Source: a virus. From it: 36,484 nucleotides of DNA. The stretch covers positions 1 to 36,484 of IMG/VR virus record IMGVR_UViG_3300035181_000891, one strand, 5' to 3'. Positions 1 through 8,302 of the stretch are shown here, piece after piece (within the stretch, counting starts at the first letter, position 1; the number at the start of each line of letters is the position of its first letter). Under the pieces are notes generated by a model. The model did not search any database. It was not told the origin of the DNA and saw only the letters and a list, made by a program, of their open reading frames with translations. The position numbers and the translations under genes were made by a program.

Positions 1-2
1 GC

Positions 3-347
3 GCGTTCACGGAGGCGGGGCAAGCAGCCTCGCTGACGCACGGCTACCGACTCACGTGCAGCGCTGGATCGTTCGCGCTCAACGGGCAAGCGGCGACGCT
101 TCGAACATCGCTCACGTGTGCCGCTGGCGCGTTCGCGCTCACCGGGCAACCTGCGACGCTCTCTAGAAAGCGCGTGCTCGTGGCGAGCTACGGAGCGTTC
201 TCTGTATCTGGATCGCCAGCTCACTTTTTCAGATCGGCCTTCTCTCCCACCGTGCAGCCCGCCAGATCGGTCCGTGTGACCGTCTCCGGAGACACGGACA
301 CAGCCGTGATCGTTCCGCCAGCCCGCCCCGTTCGTTTCAGCCTATAA
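3..347 (+). CDS. Repeat-containing phage protein, 5'-truncated by window edge
   Basis: This reading frame is open from the first bases and stops at TAA 345-347, so only the C-terminal 114 residues are present. The visible part holds degenerate repeats of about 20 residues built around G-x-F-x-L-x-G-Q-x-A-x-L followed by LTC; two copies are clear at DNA level with a 60-bp period (51-110 and 111-170). Short beta-rich repeats of this kind are common in small phage structural proteins of unknown role. Its place upstream of the terminase and portal fits a neck or virion accessory protein, but that is inference. No catalytic motif is visible. Confidence 0.6.
   Translation, partial: AFTEAGQAASLTHGYRLTCSAGSFALNGQAATLRTSLTCAAGAFALTGQPATLSRKRVLVASYGAFSVSGSPAHFFRSAFSPTVQPARSVRVTVSGDTDTAVIVPPARPVRFSL
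51..170 (+). repeat. 60-bp tandem repeat, two copies
   Basis: Two adjacent 60-bp units begin CTCACGTG and share long blocks such as TTCGCGCTCA and GCGACGCT. A degenerate earlier copy (from about 3) and a later one (from about 171) are visible mainly at protein level. The repeats encode 20-residue units of the truncated first gene. Confidence 0.6.
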
Positions 348-357
348 TGAATGCACC

Positions 358-690
358 ATGCACCCCACGAAGATCCATCAAGGCGTTGGCTCCGCGTACG
401 ATCTGCGGATCACAGTACCATCAAGCGACACCTTCGATCCGAGCACGCCAGACGGGGTGACGTTCGTTGCGCATCGCGAGAACGGAAGCACCGTAACGCT
501 ACTCGCCAGCATGATCAACCAAAGCGCTAGCGCAGTCACGGTGGTGCACTCGTGGGATCCAGGAGAGCCCGCCGCGCTTGGGGATTGGGATGTGTGGGTG
601 GTTTTTACCTATCCGTCAGGGCCTCCATCGCGCAGCGATGTTTATCAATTCACGGTCGTTCCACCATATCAGCAGATCGTGTCATCTTGA
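358..690 (+). CDS. Small phage protein, likely neck/virion-associated, unknown function
   Basis: A 110-residue protein that reads as a beta-sandwich (alternating hydrophobic strands, a DWDVW motif near residues 76-80 and a V-x-Q-F-T-V strand near the end). No signal peptide or membrane segment. A small hypothetical protein upstream of the terminase is common in phage packaging regions. The ATG has no clear Shine-Dalgarno, but a perfect TATAAT lies at 343-348, ten bases before it; no matching -35 is seen, so a leaderless transcript is only a possibility. Function not recognised. Confidence 0.6.
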   Translation: MHPTKIHQGVGSAYDLRITVPSSDTFDPSTPDGVTFVAHRENGSTVTLLASMINQSASAVTVVHSWDPGEPAALGDWDVWVVFTYPSGPPSRSDVYQFTVVPPYQQIVSS

Positions 691-697
691 CTGGCGA

Positions 698-720
698 CCA
701 CGAGCATGCTTGGCTCGTGG
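698..720 (+). promoter_or_regulatory. Perfect 8-bp hairpin just before a start codon
   Basis: CCACGAGC (698-705) pairs perfectly with GCTCGTGG (713-720) across a 7-nt loop, ending one base before the ATG at 722. There is no T-run, so it is not a standard terminator. It occupies the place where a ribosome binding site would sit and could control translation of the 722-997 gene. Confidence 0.5.
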
Positions 721-721
721 C

Positions 722-997
722 ATGAGCACGATTGTTGGAAGAATCGCTTACCACGCGGGCGCCGCTGGAACCGTTGCCCTAGCGAAAGGCGAGAGGGTGC
801 TCCACATCCGGGCACTCGGAGCCGCTGGCGCCACGCTCACGATTGATGGCGGAGACGTGATCCCGCTCCCGGCTACGTACATGTTCGACGATGCGAACAA
901 CGCGCGCACGGAGGAATGGGTAGGGTCCTCGCTCGTGTTCACCTCGACGCTCAGCTACTTCGTGAAAACGCTCAAGCCCTTCGTTCCTATCCCGTGA
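722..997 (+). CDS. Small phage protein of unknown function
   Basis: A 91-residue protein starting MSTIVGRIAYHAG. It contains a GATLTIDGGDVIPLP stretch and ends in a hydrophobic/aromatic tail (FVKTLKPFVPIP). The composition suggests a small beta-rich virion component. The ATG at 722 is chosen because upstream in-frame codons overlap the previous gene and read as non-protein-like. No Shine-Dalgarno is visible because a hairpin fills 698-720. It sits directly upstream of the large terminase gene. No family recognised. Confidence 0.55.
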   Translation: MSTIVGRIAYHAGAAGTVALAKGERVLHIRALGAAGATLTIDGGDVIPLPATYMFDDANNARTEEWVGSSLVFTSTLSYFVKTLKPFVPIP

Positions 998-1052
998 GGC
1001 CACAGCGCTCAACGTGCTTCTATACGTTCCCGCTCATGGTGGCGGGGCAAGG

Positions 1053-2435
1053 ATGGACGCAGTGGCTCGGAAGCCTGTAGAGCATGACGCGCGGCAAGAT
1101 CTGATCGGTCTACCGTTCAGGGAATTCGTCGAGGCGTTCGGATACGGGCACACCTACCCGCGACACTTTCAACGCTTCATTGATCGTCTCGTGAAAGCGG
1201 ATGGTGGCGCGCTTCGATGCGCGATGAGCGCACCAATCCAGCATGGCAAGTCCACGCTCGTGAAGTTGCTCGTGGTGTGGCTTCTCGTGAACAACCCGAA
1301 GCTGAGGATCGCGATCTTCACCTACGGGCAAGAATTCACGGAAGCCAACTATCACGATCTTCGCGAGATGGTGAAGGTGGCAGGAGTTAAGATCGCGGAT
1401 GGCGCGGACACGAAAAAGGAGATGCGATTTGAAACGGGCGGATCGCTCGTGTTCTCTTCCGCTGGAGGACGCGGAACGGGTCTTCCGATTGATGTCGCGA
1501 TCATCGATGATCCTTTCAAGGGCCCAAGCGACGCCTACTCGAAGATCGAGCGAGACAAGATCTACGATTGGTATCGGTACGTCATCCATGGACGCGTTCC
1601 CCCGAACGGATCGATAATCTGCATCGCGTCACGATGGGACTCAGACGATCTCAACGGTCGCCTGATCAATGAGCAAGGGTATGAGGAGCTCTTGCTACCC
1701 GCTATCAACGCGGACGGTGAAGCGCTCTGTCCATGGGGCCCCGATCCGAAGAACCCGCGGACGCTCGAATGGCTCAAGGAGCAACGAGACGGCAAGAATG
1801 GAAGGGGCGGGCTAGGGCATCACGCATGGATGGCGCTCTTCCAAGGAACGCCAGTACCGCGCGATACGGCGATCTTCGTTGGCTCTGCTCCGCTCTATCG
1901 CGCTGACGCGATTCCGGGAGTGCTACGGAAAGCGTTCGGCTATGACGGAGGCTTCACGGAGCAGAGTGACCACAGCGCAGCGGTGCTCCTTGGCTTCGAT
2001 GATGCGGGAGGGCGTTACTACGTTCTTGGTGCGTGGCGGTGGCAACGTCGATTTCGTGTCGTGGGCCCAGCCCTCAAGGCGCTAACGGATCTGCACCCTG
2101 GCGTGGAAGTGTTCACGTACTGGAGCGGAGCTGAGATCAAAGCGATCCAAGATCTGATTGATGACTACGGGATCGATATCGTCGCCATGCCCGCGCGCTA
2201 TCACAAGGCGTTCCGTGCGGAGCGATGCGCGTCGAGGTGGAGTGAAGGAAAGATCTCAATGCCCGAGCGCGCAGAATGGGACTCGCTATGGTTCTCCTCC
2301 GAGGTACGAAATTTCACGGGCGCGGAGGGGGATGAGGATGATGGTGTGGACGCGCTCGTGGCCGCATTCGATGGCCTCGATGATGCGGGCTCGGGCATCG
2401 AAGCGGGTGGAGCTGGAGCGAAACGCTGCATGTGA
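1053..2435 (+). CDS. terL: Terminase large subunit (packaging ATPase-nuclease)
   Basis: The motor that translocates DNA into the prohead and cuts the concatemer. From the ATG used here the protein has 460 residues, a normal TerL length. The ATPase part shows a Walker A (PIQHGKST, about residues 61-68) and a Walker B (VAIIDDP, about 148-154), followed by a C-motif-like SRWD. The nuclease part begins near FGYDGG and has the expected acidic residues, including YDGG...SDH and the late GDEDDGVDAL. An in-frame GTG at 1014 would add 13 residues, but only the ATG has a purine-rich stretch (GGGGCAAGG) just upstream. No small terminase subunit was recognised in the window; it may lie before base 1 or be one of the small unknown genes. 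Confidence 0.93.
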   Translation: MDAVARKPVEHDARQDLIGLPFREFVEAFGYGHTYPRHFQRFIDRLVKADGGALRCAMSAPIQHGKSTLVKLLVVWLLVNNPKLRIAIFTYGQEFTEANYHDLREMVKVAGVKIADGADTKKEMRFETGGSLVFSSAGGRGTGLPIDVAIIDDPFKGPSDAYSKIERDKIYDWYRYVIHGRVPPNGSIICIASRWDSDDLNGRLINEQGYEELLLPAINADGEALCPWGPDPKNPRTLEWLKEQRDGKNGRGGLGHHAWMALFQGTPVPRDTAIFVGSAPLYRADAIPGVLRKAFGYDGGFTEQSDHSAAVLLGFDDAGGRYYVLGAWRWQRRFRVVGPALKALTDLHPGVEVFTYWSGAEIKAIQDLIDDYGIDIVAMPARYHKAFRAERCASRWSEGKISMPERAEWDSLWFSSEVRNFTGAEGDEDDGVDALVAAFDGLDDAGSGIEAGGAGAKRCM

Positions 2436-2437
2436 CA

Positions 2438-2473
2438 CAAGCTGGCGCAGTGTGGCGCGAGCGTGCTAGCTTG
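2438..2473. repeat. Imperfect inverted repeat in terL-downstream gap
   Basis: CAAGCTGGC (2438-2446) pairs with GCTAGCTTG (2465-2473) with one mismatch and an 18-nt loop. It occupies the short gap between the terminase stop and the next start codon. No T-run follows, so termination is not supported. Confidence 0.35.
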
Positions 2474-2478
2474 AGCGC

Positions 2479-2664
2479 ATGACTATCCCGCTCAGCGTCA
2501 ACAAGCCCGGACTCGTCAACCACGCCAAAGCGGCACAGCGCGAGATCGCACGGCTGCAAACGCTTCTGACTGCAACGGCTGGATCGCACGCCACCGCCAC
2601 GAGCAACGCGGCCACAGCAAAAACGGCGCTCGATACGCTCGTGGCCACGATCAACGCCCTCTGA
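2479..2664 (+). CDS. Small alanine/threonine-rich helical protein
   Basis: A 61-residue protein, MTIPLSVNKPGLVNHAKAAQ onward, rich in Ala, Thr and Leu with heptad-like spacing, most likely a single long helix or short coiled coil. It lies between terminase and portal and is separated from the portal start by only 10 nt, so it is probably co-transcribed with them. No Shine-Dalgarno stands out. Function not recognised. Confidence 0.5.
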   Translation: MTIPLSVNKPGLVNHAKAAQREIARLQTLLTATAGSHATATSNAATAKTALDTLVATINAL

Positions 2665-2674
2665 GCCGCATACC

Positions 2675-4297
2675 ATGGCACAGGGAGACGATACGCGCGG
2701 CACATGGGGCACGCCCCTCGCCCAACTCACTCCGGCTTCGCCAGCGGGCCCGCAGCTCGTGGACGCGTACGGTCGCCCCGTGTCGAGCGCTGACGCTAGC
2801 GCGTTCGGTCCTCCCACGGATCCGATCAAGGATTCGTCCACGGCGGGAGTGATCAAGCGAGACATCCCGATCTCTCTTCTAACGCGATGGGATCCGAGCA
2901 CGATCCAGAACGCGCTCGATCAGCACATGATCGGTAACTTCTCTCAGAGCGCATACCTGTGCGACGCGATGACGGGTGATGATCGGATCGCGGCCACGCT
3001 AGGGCAGCGCATGGGGGCGCTCTTCTCTCGCCCGATGCAAACCACGCCATGCGTCAACGGAAAGAAATCCGATGATGCGGAGGCCGTGAAGGTGGCCGAT
3101 GCATGGGACGCGGCATGGGATCGTTTTGCTCCGCTCGCGGTTTTGGAGGAGATCCACACGTGGGGGATCACGGAGGGCGTGGTTCCCATTGAGGTGCAGT
3201 GGGATCGATCCGTCACCCCATGGCAACCGATCCTGAAACCCTGGCACCCAACTTTTCTCCAGTGGCGCTGGGATCTGCGCAAGTACACGATCACTACCAT
3301 GGACGGGATCGAAGTCATCGAGCCAGGAGATGGGCGATGGATCTTGTACGCGCCGCATGGCCCATGGCGAGGCTGGCGACGCGCGGCCGCTCGCCCGCTC
3401 GCAATCCCGTGGTACGCGCGCCAGCTCACCTGGCGCGATCACGCTCGGTACAATGAAGTCCATGGGCTTCCGATCATGAAAGCGAAAGCGCCCGCTAGGA
3501 GCGATCCGAAGCTCCGTGATCGATGGGTGCAGGGGTTGAGCGCGCTTGGGCAAGAGTCCGTGATCATGTGCCCACAGAACGTGGACGGAACGGGCTTCGA
3601 CATCGAGATGGTAGAGGCGCGAGATCGATCCTATGAATCGTTCGGAGCTCTGGCGACGCGCGCAGACATGGCGATTGTACTTACGATGCTCTGGCAGAAT
3701 CTCACCACGGAGGTGAACGGCGGAAGCTTCGCCGCTGCTACCGTGCATGAGGGCGTGCAGCAAACGAGCGCGCGCTACGATGATGGCACGCTTGCGCCGT
3801 GTCTATATGAGCAGGGCGCGCGCGTGTTCGCTGCGTGGAACTTCGGGCGCCCTGAGCTTGCGCCGAAGCGGAGCTGGTTGATCGACCATCCATCGGATCA
3901 TCTGGCGAGCGCGCAAGCATTCCAAGCGTTCTCTACCGCGATCTCTCAGCTCTCCGTCGCTGGAGTGCAGCTCACGCCCGCAGGCGCGTGCGAGCTCGCC
4001 TATCAATTCAACGTGACCTTGAAGCCTGAGCAGATCATGCAGATCGCAGCGAGCGCTAAAACCTTCCGGATCGCATTCTCGCCCGCTGATCTTGTCTCCT
4101 TCGTTACGGTGAACGAGGCGCGCGCGTCGCAAGATCTCTCGCCTCTCGAGGGCGATGAGGGCAACCTCACAATCGCGGAGTACGAGGCGAAGCACAAGAA
4201 AGAGATCGCCGCTGCGGCGGAGGCAACGAAGGGGTTGACGGAAACGCCTCCGGACACCTCCGAGCCAGCCCCAGAAGGTGAGCCAGGAGGAGCATGA
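2675..4297 (+). CDS. Portal protein, Mu gp29 / DUF935 type
   Basis: A 540-residue protein expected to form the dodecameric ring at the capsid vertex through which DNA enters and leaves. The N-terminal 45 residues are disordered. The core resembles Mu gp29-like portals: a helix with DAMTGDDRIAATLGQR (each prior step evaluated across a bilayer-free crown), the WRWDLRKY/ WILYAPHG region, and the conserved RDHARYNEVHGLP segment followed by the stem/tunnel region. The C-terminus is acidic and Pro-rich (EPAPEGEPGGA). It follows terL, as in Mu-like phages, and its stop overlaps the next start as ATGA. The family assignment rests on motif resemblance and gene order. Confidence 0.85.
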   Translation: MAQGDDTRGTWGTPLAQLTPASPAGPQLVDAYGRPVSSADASAFGPPTDPIKDSSTAGVIKRDIPISLLTRWDPSTIQNALDQHMIGNFSQSAYLCDAMTGDDRIAATLGQRMGALFSRPMQTTPCVNGKKSDDAEAVKVADAWDAAWDRFAPLAVLEEIHTWGITEGVVPIEVQWDRSVTPWQPILKPWHPTFLQWRWDLRKYTITTMDGIEVIEPGDGRWILYAPHGPWRGWRRAAARPLAIPWYARQLTWRDHARYNEVHGLPIMKAKAPARSDPKLRDRWVQGLSALGQESVIMCPQNVDGTGFDIEMVEARDRSYESFGALATRADMAIVLTMLWQNLTTEVNGGSFAAATVHEGVQQTSARYDDGTLAPCLYEQGARVFAAWNFGRPELAPKRSWLIDHPSDHLASAQAFQAFSTAISQLSVAGVQLTPAGACELAYQFNVTLKPEQIMQIAASAKTFRIAFSPADLVSFVTVNEARASQDLSPLEGDEGNLTIAEYEAKHKKEIAAAAEATKGLTETPPDTSEPAPEGEPGGA

Positions 4298-4425
4298 ATC
4301 GCATTTCAATGGGTGCGGGTTTGGCCGTTGCATTCTACGTGGATGACGAGCATGCGATGACGCGCACTGAGGTGCGCAGCGTGATCTCCGTTCTGATCCA
4401 GCTCATGGAGGAGCTGCCGTCGTGA
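4294..4425 (+). CDS. 43-residue coupled small protein
   Basis: A short reading frame, MNRISMGAGLAVAFYVDDEH then a helical TEVRSVISVLIQLMEELPS. It is locked in place at both ends: its ATG overlaps the portal stop (ATGA at 4294-4297) and its TGA overlaps the protease GTG (GTGA at 4422-4425). A Shine-Dalgarno (CAGGAGG) lies 4 nt before the ATG. These features make it a credible coupled gene. Function unknown; a small portal- or protease-associated factor is only a guess. Confidence 0.6.
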   Translation: MNRISMGAGLAVAFYVDDEHAMTRTEVRSVISVLIQLMEELPS

Positions 4426-6056
4426 AACATAAATTCAACGGACGTGGAGACCTTGCGATCAATCCGGAGGCTGTGGGCCTCACGTGGGCCAGAGCTCCGC
4501 GCGAGGATTCGATCCGTGGTGGCGTGGCCGTGATCAGCATTCACGGCCCATTGGAGCACCGTGGCGGATGGTGGTTCGATTCGTACGAATCGATCCTGGG
4601 TCGCATCAAGGGCGCGATGGAGAGCGATGATGTTCACGCTGTGCTGCTGGACATCGATTCGCCAGGAGGAGAGGTGAGCGGGCTACAGGAGACCGTGAGA
4701 TCGATCCGCAAGATGAGGGCGGAGCACGACAAGCCAATCATTGCGTTCGCGGATGATGACGCATACTCCGCCGCGTATGCGCTCGCTTGCTCCGCCGATG
4801 AGATCTACTTGCCGGAGGGCGGTGGCGTTGGAAGCGTAGGCGTGATCGCAGAAGTCCAAAACTTGATCGGGATGGCGGAGAAGCAGGGCGTGAAGGTTGC
4901 CGTCGTGAGGAGCGGCACACGAAAGGCTGACGGGCATCCGTTTCTCCCGCTCGATGAGGGAACGATCTCGCGTGTGCAAAAACGCGTTGATGCGCTCGCG
5001 CAGCAATTCTTCTCGCTCGTGCGAGACGTGCGACCGATCAGCAAGGCGGATCTCGTGGCGCTACAGGGCGCGTGCGTGTTCGGCAAGGCCGCGGTGAGGG
5101 CTGGACTTGCCGATGGGGTGCTTTCTTTCGATGAGGTTCTAGCAGGGATCTCGGATGGCACAGATGGGCGCAACGATTCGCCGGACTTCGGCGCAAAAGG
5201 GCGCAACGAGGCACCGCTTGACACATCTTACGGATCAGGCATAACGTCCGATCATGCTCACCACTCAGGAGACGCGATGAATTTCAAGGCGCTCGAAAAG
5301 AAAGTGGCTGTGTGCCTCGCGGCACTGAATGGCGCAACCACGCCCAGCGCCCGCAAGAAGGCATCCGCCGCATACGGCGCAGCCGTGCAGGCGCTCACCG
5401 AAGCCAAGGTCAAAAAGACCTACGAGAAGAAAACCACGGAGACGGAGACGGAGGAGGATGATGGCGAGAAGGATCCGCCCTCCGGCGACGATGACGAGCC
5501 CGATGGCGATGAGGATGAGGAGGAGGAGACCGCTTCGGATGAAGATGAGGCGAAGTCCAAGAAGGGCAAGAAGGCCACCACCGCGATGGCGCCCGGCCTC
5601 TCCCTCGAAGCGTTCGCGCTTGCCCTCACGGGCCAGTCTGATCCCAAGGCTGCGGCGGAGGTGCTCGCCTCGATGCACGAGACCGCGCAGCTTGCGGCAT
5701 CGAGCGCGCAGAAGATCGCCAAGCTCGAGGCCACCGCGAAAGCGGCGAAGCTCTCCGCGATGATCAAGGAGGGCATGAGCGCGGGCAAGATCAAGCCCGC
5801 ACAACTCGCATGGGCTCGCACTCAGAGCACCGCATCGCTCAAGGCATACCTGGACGCAACGCCCGCCTCGTTCGCGCCTCGCTCGCTCGATCCGAGCGGC
5901 GGACATTCGGAGGACGCCTCCGAGGAGGCGCCCTCCGCCGCTGACGGCCTCACGGATTTCGAACGGAAGCTGTGCGCTGAGCAGGGCATCACGATTGAGG
6001 TATACAAGAAGCAACGCGCAAGCAACGGCGCTCCCACTATTCCCAAGGTGAACTGA
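4422..6056 (+). CDS. S49-family head maturation protease with C-terminal scaffold
   Basis: A 544-residue fusion. Residues about 30-235 form an SppA/ClpP-fold S49 peptidase: oxyanion motif DIDSPGG (77-83), nucleophile Ser116 in AYSAAYALA, and the likely general base Lys168 in SGTRKADGHPF. This enzyme processes scaffold and head proteins during capsid maturation. After a linker, residues 286-544 read as a scaffold: a very acidic block (about 340-375), helical regions rich in Ala/Lys/Glu, and a segment (KIKPAQLAWARTQ) that resembles the C-terminal part of Mu gpI-type proteins. The GTG start is coupled to the preceding gene by a GTGA overlap. An internal in-frame start at 5277 probably makes the scaffold alone. 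Confidence 0.88.
   Translation: MKHKFNGRGDLAINPEAVGLTWARAPREDSIRGGVAVISIHGPLEHRGGWWFDSYESILGRIKGAMESDDVHAVLLDIDSPGGEVSGLQETVRSIRKMRAEHDKPIIAFADDDAYSAAYALACSADEIYLPEGGGVGSVGVIAEVQNLIGMAEKQGVKVAVVRSGTRKADGHPFLPLDEGTISRVQKRVDALAQQFFSLVRDVRPISKADLVALQGACVFGKAAVRAGLADGVLSFDEVLAGISDGTDGRNDSPDFGAKGRNEAPLDTSYGSGITSDHAHHSGDAMNFKALEKKVAVCLAALNGATTPSARKKASAAYGAAVQALTEAKVKKTYEKKTTETETEEDDGEKDPPSGDDDEPDGDEDEEEETASDEDEAKSKKGKKATTAMAPGLSLEAFALALTGQSDPKAAAEVLASMHETAQLAASSAQKIAKLEATAKAAKLSAMIKEGMSAGKIKPAQLAWARTQSTASLKAYLDATPASFAPRSLDPSGGHSEDASEEAPSAADGLTDFERKLCAEQGITIEVYKKQRASNGAPTIPKVN
5218..5245 (+). promoter_or_regulatory. Promoter-like sequence before the nested scaffold start
   Basis: A perfect TTGACA (5218-5223) is followed after 16 nt by CATAAC (5240-5245), four of six matches to TATAAT. 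It lies about 32 nt upstream of the internal ATG at 5277, inside the protease linker. It could give extra scaffold transcript, but a chance match inside coding sequence cannot be excluded. Confidence 0.4.
5277..6056 (+). CDS. Predicted nested capsid scaffold protein (internal start)
   Basis: An ATG in frame with the protease gene, at codon 286, is preceded by CAGGAG and a 5-6 nt spacer, a far stronger Shine-Dalgarno than most starts here. It would yield a 259-residue protein consisting of only the acidic/helical scaffold. This is the arrangement known for lambda C/Nu3, where the scaffold is the in-frame C-terminal part of the protease gene and is made in excess. The sequence shows the start and site; production of the shorter protein is inference. 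Confidence 0.7.
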   Translation: MNFKALEKKVAVCLAALNGATTPSARKKASAAYGAAVQALTEAKVKKTYEKKTTETETEEDDGEKDPPSGDDDEPDGDEDEEEETASDEDEAKSKKGKKATTAMAPGLSLEAFALALTGQSDPKAAAEVLASMHETAQLAASSAQKIAKLEATAKAAKLSAMIKEGMSAGKIKPAQLAWARTQSTASLKAYLDATPASFAPRSLDPSGGHSEDASEEAPSAADGLTDFERKLCAEQGITIEVYKKQRASNGAPTIPKVN

Positions 6057-6058
6057 CC

Positions 6059-6910
6059 ATGACCGCAATCGCAGCCACGGGGCGCCGCGTTGTTTCGAAG
6101 CGCGCAGAGACGCTCGGACCCAGCAAGATCAACATGGCGGTTACCGCCACCAAGAAGCTCAAGGCAGGCGGACTCGCAATGCTCGTGTCCGCTGGCACGT
6201 GCGAGCCTGGCGCCCTTGGCTCAGGCAACGTGTGCCTGGGCGTGTCGCAGGGCGAGTACGACAACACCAGCTCGCTCTCTCCCGCTCCTGTCGCCCTGAT
6301 CGAAACGGGAAACTTCCCGATGTTCCAGACGGGCACGACCATTACCAAGTCGCACATCGGCCAGGTGGTCTACATGGCCGATGATCAGACGGTCACGCTC
6401 TCCCCCGTGGGCGCGAGTCCGTGCGGTGTGGTCGTAGACATCGATGATGACGGAACCTCTCCCATCGTCGCCATCTCTCCGCTTCTTGCGATCACTGGCC
6501 TTGAGATCCAGTCTCGCACGCTCATCCTCAACCCGGCTTCGTTCGTTGCTGGCCAGGGCACAGGAGCGGACACCAACGGCACCGCGCGAACCTACAACCT
6601 GGACGTTCCGCTTCCGGCTGGCGCGCTCCTCCGTGGCTACATGGCGCGCGTGATCACAGCCGCCACGGGCAACACCACGCTGACTGCGACGCTCGGATCT
6701 ACGGGCGCAGTTTCCGAGATCGCAACGGCGCTCGATCTCATGAGCGCCCCTGGCTACAAGATCGGCACCGCTGGCGCATCGAAGGACTCGAAGCCAACCG
6801 CAGCGCAGCTCCTCATCACGGTCACCCCAGACGCGGGATCCAAGGTGTCGCAGTGCACGGTGGGCGAGCTGCACGTGGTCGTGTGGTTCATCGACGGAAC
6901 GGGAATCTGA
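6059..6910 (+). CDS. Head decoration-type protein with C-terminal extension
   Basis: A 283-residue protein. Roughly the first 130 residues are Gly/Val/Thr-rich and resemble capsid cement or decoration proteins: KLKAGGLAMLVSAG, then SQGEYDNTSSLSP, GQVVYMADDQTVTLSP and CGVVVDIDDDGTSP. The remaining ~150 residues form a second beta-rich domain unlike the usual short decoration proteins. Its position between scaffold and major capsid protein matches lambda gpD and equivalent genes. AAGGTGA upstream serves as Shine-Dalgarno. The role is inferred from position and composition. Confidence 0.65.
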   Translation: MTAIAATGRRVVSKRAETLGPSKINMAVTATKKLKAGGLAMLVSAGTCEPGALGSGNVCLGVSQGEYDNTSSLSPAPVALIETGNFPMFQTGTTITKSHIGQVVYMADDQTVTLSPVGASPCGVVVDIDDDGTSPIVAISPLLAITGLEIQSRTLILNPASFVAGQGTGADTNGTARTYNLDVPLPAGALLRGYMARVITAATGNTTLTATLGSTGAVSEIATALDLMSAPGYKIGTAGASKDSKPTAAQLLITVTPDAGSKVSQCTVGELHVVVWFIDGTGI

Positions 6911-6922
6911 GAAGGAACCACG

Positions 6923-7873
6923 ATGATCATCAACAACGCTACTCAGCTATCCGCGCTCTTTACTTCGTTCGTTGCGAAGTTTCAGGATATCTACCAGAGC
7001 ACGCCGACCTACCTGGACAAGCTCGCCACCACGAGCACGACCACCACGGAAATCGTGCGCTTCCCGTGGATGGGCCAGCTCCCCGTGGTGCGCGAGTGGA
7101 TCGGAGACCGCAAGGAAAACTCCGCCGCGCTCAAGTTCTACGATGTGGTTCCGAAGCTTTTCGAAACCACGTTCGGCTTGGACAAGTCGAAGATCGATGA
7201 TGATCAGTATGGCTACTTCTCCTCGTACATCCTCCCGCAGATGGCGATGAACGCGAAGAAGTGGCCAGACTTCGCGCTCGTGGACTACATTCGTGCGAAC
7301 CCCACCTGGGCGGATGCGAAGGCGTTCTTTGCCGTCGATCACCCGATCCACGTGGATGACGCAAGCGTGAAGGGTTTCGACGGAAACAACTACTACGCGA
7401 ACGACTATACCAACATGCCCCTAACGCTGGACAACTACGCCCTCGTTCGTCAGGCGATGATGAACCGCGTTGGAGAGAACGGGAAAAGCCTGAACATCAA
7501 TCCGAACCTTCTGGTGTACGAGGCGAGCAACGAACAGACTGCGCTCCACATCCTCAAGGCATCGAGCGTTGCTCCGGCTTCGTTCGGCAACCAGACGAGC
7601 CAGGTTGGTGCCATCACGAACACGTACGCGGGCTCCGCTGAGGGCCTCCTCATTCCGGAGATGGGCGCGGATCCGGGTAGGTGGTATCTCTGCGACACCA
7701 CGAAGCCGATAAAGCCATTCGGCTGGCTCCTCCGTGAGGCGTTCTCGTTCGCACAGCGCACCGATCCGCGCGATCCGGTGGTGTTCGACAAGAACAAGTA
7801 CCTTTTCGGCGGGCGTGGTCGTGGCGCCGCTCACGGCGGTTTCCCGTTCCTCGCCTCGCGTTGCTCCGCTTGA
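6923..7873 (+). CDS. Major capsid protein, Mu gpT type
   Basis: A 316-residue protein matching the Mu gpT family of HK97-fold capsid proteins: the N-terminal LFTSFVAKFQDIYQ helix, VRFPWMGQLPVVREWIGDR, a central region with FFAVDHPI and LTLDNYALVRQAMM, then PNLLVYEASNE and the late WYLCDTTKPIKPFGWLLREA. Length agrees with the family (about 300). No N-terminal prodomain is obvious. AAGGA lies 8 nt before the ATG. It is flanked by the decoration-type protein and the gp36-type adaptor. Confidence 0.9.
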   Translation: MIINNATQLSALFTSFVAKFQDIYQSTPTYLDKLATTSTTTTEIVRFPWMGQLPVVREWIGDRKENSAALKFYDVVPKLFETTFGLDKSKIDDDQYGYFSSYILPQMAMNAKKWPDFALVDYIRANPTWADAKAFFAVDHPIHVDDASVKGFDGNNYYANDYTNMPLTLDNYALVRQAMMNRVGENGKSLNINPNLLVYEASNEQTALHILKASSVAPASFGNQTSQVGAITNTYAGSAEGLLIPEMGADPGRWYLCDTTKPIKPFGWLLREAFSFAQRTDPRDPVVFDKNKYLFGGRGRGAAHGGFPFLASRCSA

Positions 7874-7876
7874 TCC

Positions 7877-8302
7877 ATGGCGCAGCAATCGCTTGCCACG
7901 TTGCCCGATCTCATGTCGCTCCCGGGGCTACCCTCGGGAGCGCTCTCGGGCGTTACTGACGCGAGCAAGCAAGCTGCGCTCGATGCGGCATCGGCCTACT
8001 CGCTCGGGAAGATCAACGGTCGGTATAAGGGTCCGCTCGTTTCGTGGGACAGCGATCTTACTCACGCAGTGTGTAAGATCGCGGTCTACGATCTACTTCT
8101 CGCGCGCGGCTACAACCCCTCGAGCGGGGCTGACGTGAATATTCGCCTGCGTCGCAACGATGCGGATGAATGGCTCACCTCCGTGGCTCGCGGAGAGATC
8201 TCACCGAACATCGTGGGACAGGCGGATCAGTCGCCAGGATACGACAACCCTCGGATCATCTCGCAGCCTCTCCAGGGATGGCAGGGGCGGAGGATTGGGT
8301 AG
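7877..8302 (+). CDS. Head-tail adaptor, Mu gp36 / DUF1320 type
   Basis: A 141-residue protein with the pattern of the DUF1320 family: an N-terminal helical part, AALDAASAYSLGKINGRY, then WDSDLTHAVCKIAVYDLLLARGY and a C-terminal RRNDADEWLTSVARGEI helix. The family joins the portal to the tail at the connector. It directly follows the capsid gene, as in Mu-like phages. Its TAG stop shares a base with the next GTG start (TAGTG at 8300-8304). Confidence 0.82.
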   Translation: MAQQSLATLPDLMSLPGLPSGALSGVTDASKQAALDAASAYSLGKINGRYKGPLVSWDSDLTHAVCKIAVYDLLLARGYNPSSGADVNIRLRRNDADEWLTSVARGEISPNIVGQADQSPGYDNPRIISQPLQGWQGRRIG

